Assembly (NCBI GenBank): GCA_035705295.1
Contig: DASSWG010000032.1
Span: forward strand, 1 to 5,370
Direction of reading: 5' to 3'
Length of the DNA stretch: 5,370 nucleotides
From: DASSWG01 sp035705295
GTDB taxonomy: Bacteria; Bacteroidota; Bacteroidia; Flavobacteriales; Flavobacteriaceae
In this document: positions 5,198 through 5,370 of the stretch, one piece after another
How the letters are laid out: every line of letters begins with the position of its first letter
Position numbering within the stretch: position 1 is the first letter of the stretch
Translations under genes and position numbers: made by a program
The notes under the pieces: generated by a model
The model's input: only the letters and a program-made list of their open reading frames with translations
What the model was told of the DNA's origin: nothing
The model's database searches: none

Positions 5198-5370
5198 ATG
5201 CAAGCATGGAACAGAAATAACAGCATGGCAAATTTTGTGCGAAAAGCACGAAAGAAGTCTAATCTCACACAAGTAGAATTGGCTGATATGACTGGGGTTG
5301 GAGTGCGTTTTGTGCGCGATTTAGAACAAGGAAAACCCAATTTAATGACGGATAAAATCAACCAAATCCT
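5198..5370 (+). CDS. HipB-like helix-turn-helix regulator, probable antitoxin (5' part, cut by window edge)
   Basis: The 57 complete codons present encode an Xre/HipB-type DNA-binding domain. The segment NLTQVELADMTGVGVRFVRD (residues 22-41) is the helix-turn-helix, with the family's GVGVRFVRDLEQGK recognition helix and turn, followed by a KINQI segment that usually leads to the end of a ~70-residue protein. Such proteins bind their own operator and neutralise a HipA kinase toxin encoded next to them; the toxin gene is outside the window, so the pairing is inferred. Two starts are possible: ATG 5198, taken here, or the in-frame ATG at 5225 (MANFVRKAR), which fits the usual compact domain and would place operator 3 further upstream. 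Neither has a clear Shine-Dalgarno site. Three palindromes upstream point to autoregulation. Confidence 0.85.
   Translation, partial: MQAWNRNNSMANFVRKARKKSNLTQVELADMTGVGVRFVRDLEQGKPNLMTDKINQI

Overview
This window looks like chromosomal DNA of a Bacteroidota bacterium, most likely a member of the Flavobacteriia. The evidence is the protein signatures (a PolA start of the MPNKKRLFLLDAYALIF type, a DAHP synthase fused to a C-terminal chorismate mutase, and an RsgA beginning MTGTVYKSTGSWY), TAnnTTTG-type promoter boxes, little use of Shine-Dalgarno sites, AT-rich spacers and moderate-GC genes. The taxonomic call rests on family knowledge, not on a search.

Layout: (1) 1-675, minus strand: the first 225 codons of DNA polymerase I, running off the left edge. 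(2) 676-862: a divergent promoter region with three interrupted inverted repeats and a good TAnnTTTG box facing right. (3) 863-2086, plus: a membrane-anchored metallophosphoesterase. (4) 2163-2459, plus: a small thioredoxin-fold protein whose two active-site cysteines are both serine. (5) 2595-3668, plus: bifunctional DAHP synthase/chorismate mutase, the entry and branch enzyme of aromatic amino acid synthesis. (6) 3737-4747, plus: the ribosome-assembly GTPase RsgA, probably transcribed with the gene before it. (7) 4748-5197: about 450 bases with no gene, holding 7-bp repeat arrays in opposite orientations and then three evenly spaced operator-like palindromes. (8) 5198-right edge, plus: the start of a HipB-like helix-turn-helix regulator, probably the first gene of a HipBA-type toxin-antitoxin operon that continues outside the window.

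The genes from 1 to 4747 are ordinary core genes: replication/repair, a cell-surface hydrolase, a redox-like fold, the shikimate pathway and ribosome maturation. The unusual content lies in small elements around and inside them. There are 7-bp tandem repeats at the stop codon of the DAHP synthase gene and again after rsgA, a CCTCC/GGAGG repeat abutting the rsgA start codon, and an in-frame 45-bp palindromic insertion inside the GTPase domain of rsgA. There is also a TATACC-N6-GGTATA operator triad with 40-41 bp spacing before the regulator gene. I see no wholly new multi-gene system. The best candidates for a second look are the cysteine-less thioredoxin, the palindromic insertion in rsgA and the operator triad with its truncated regulator operon.
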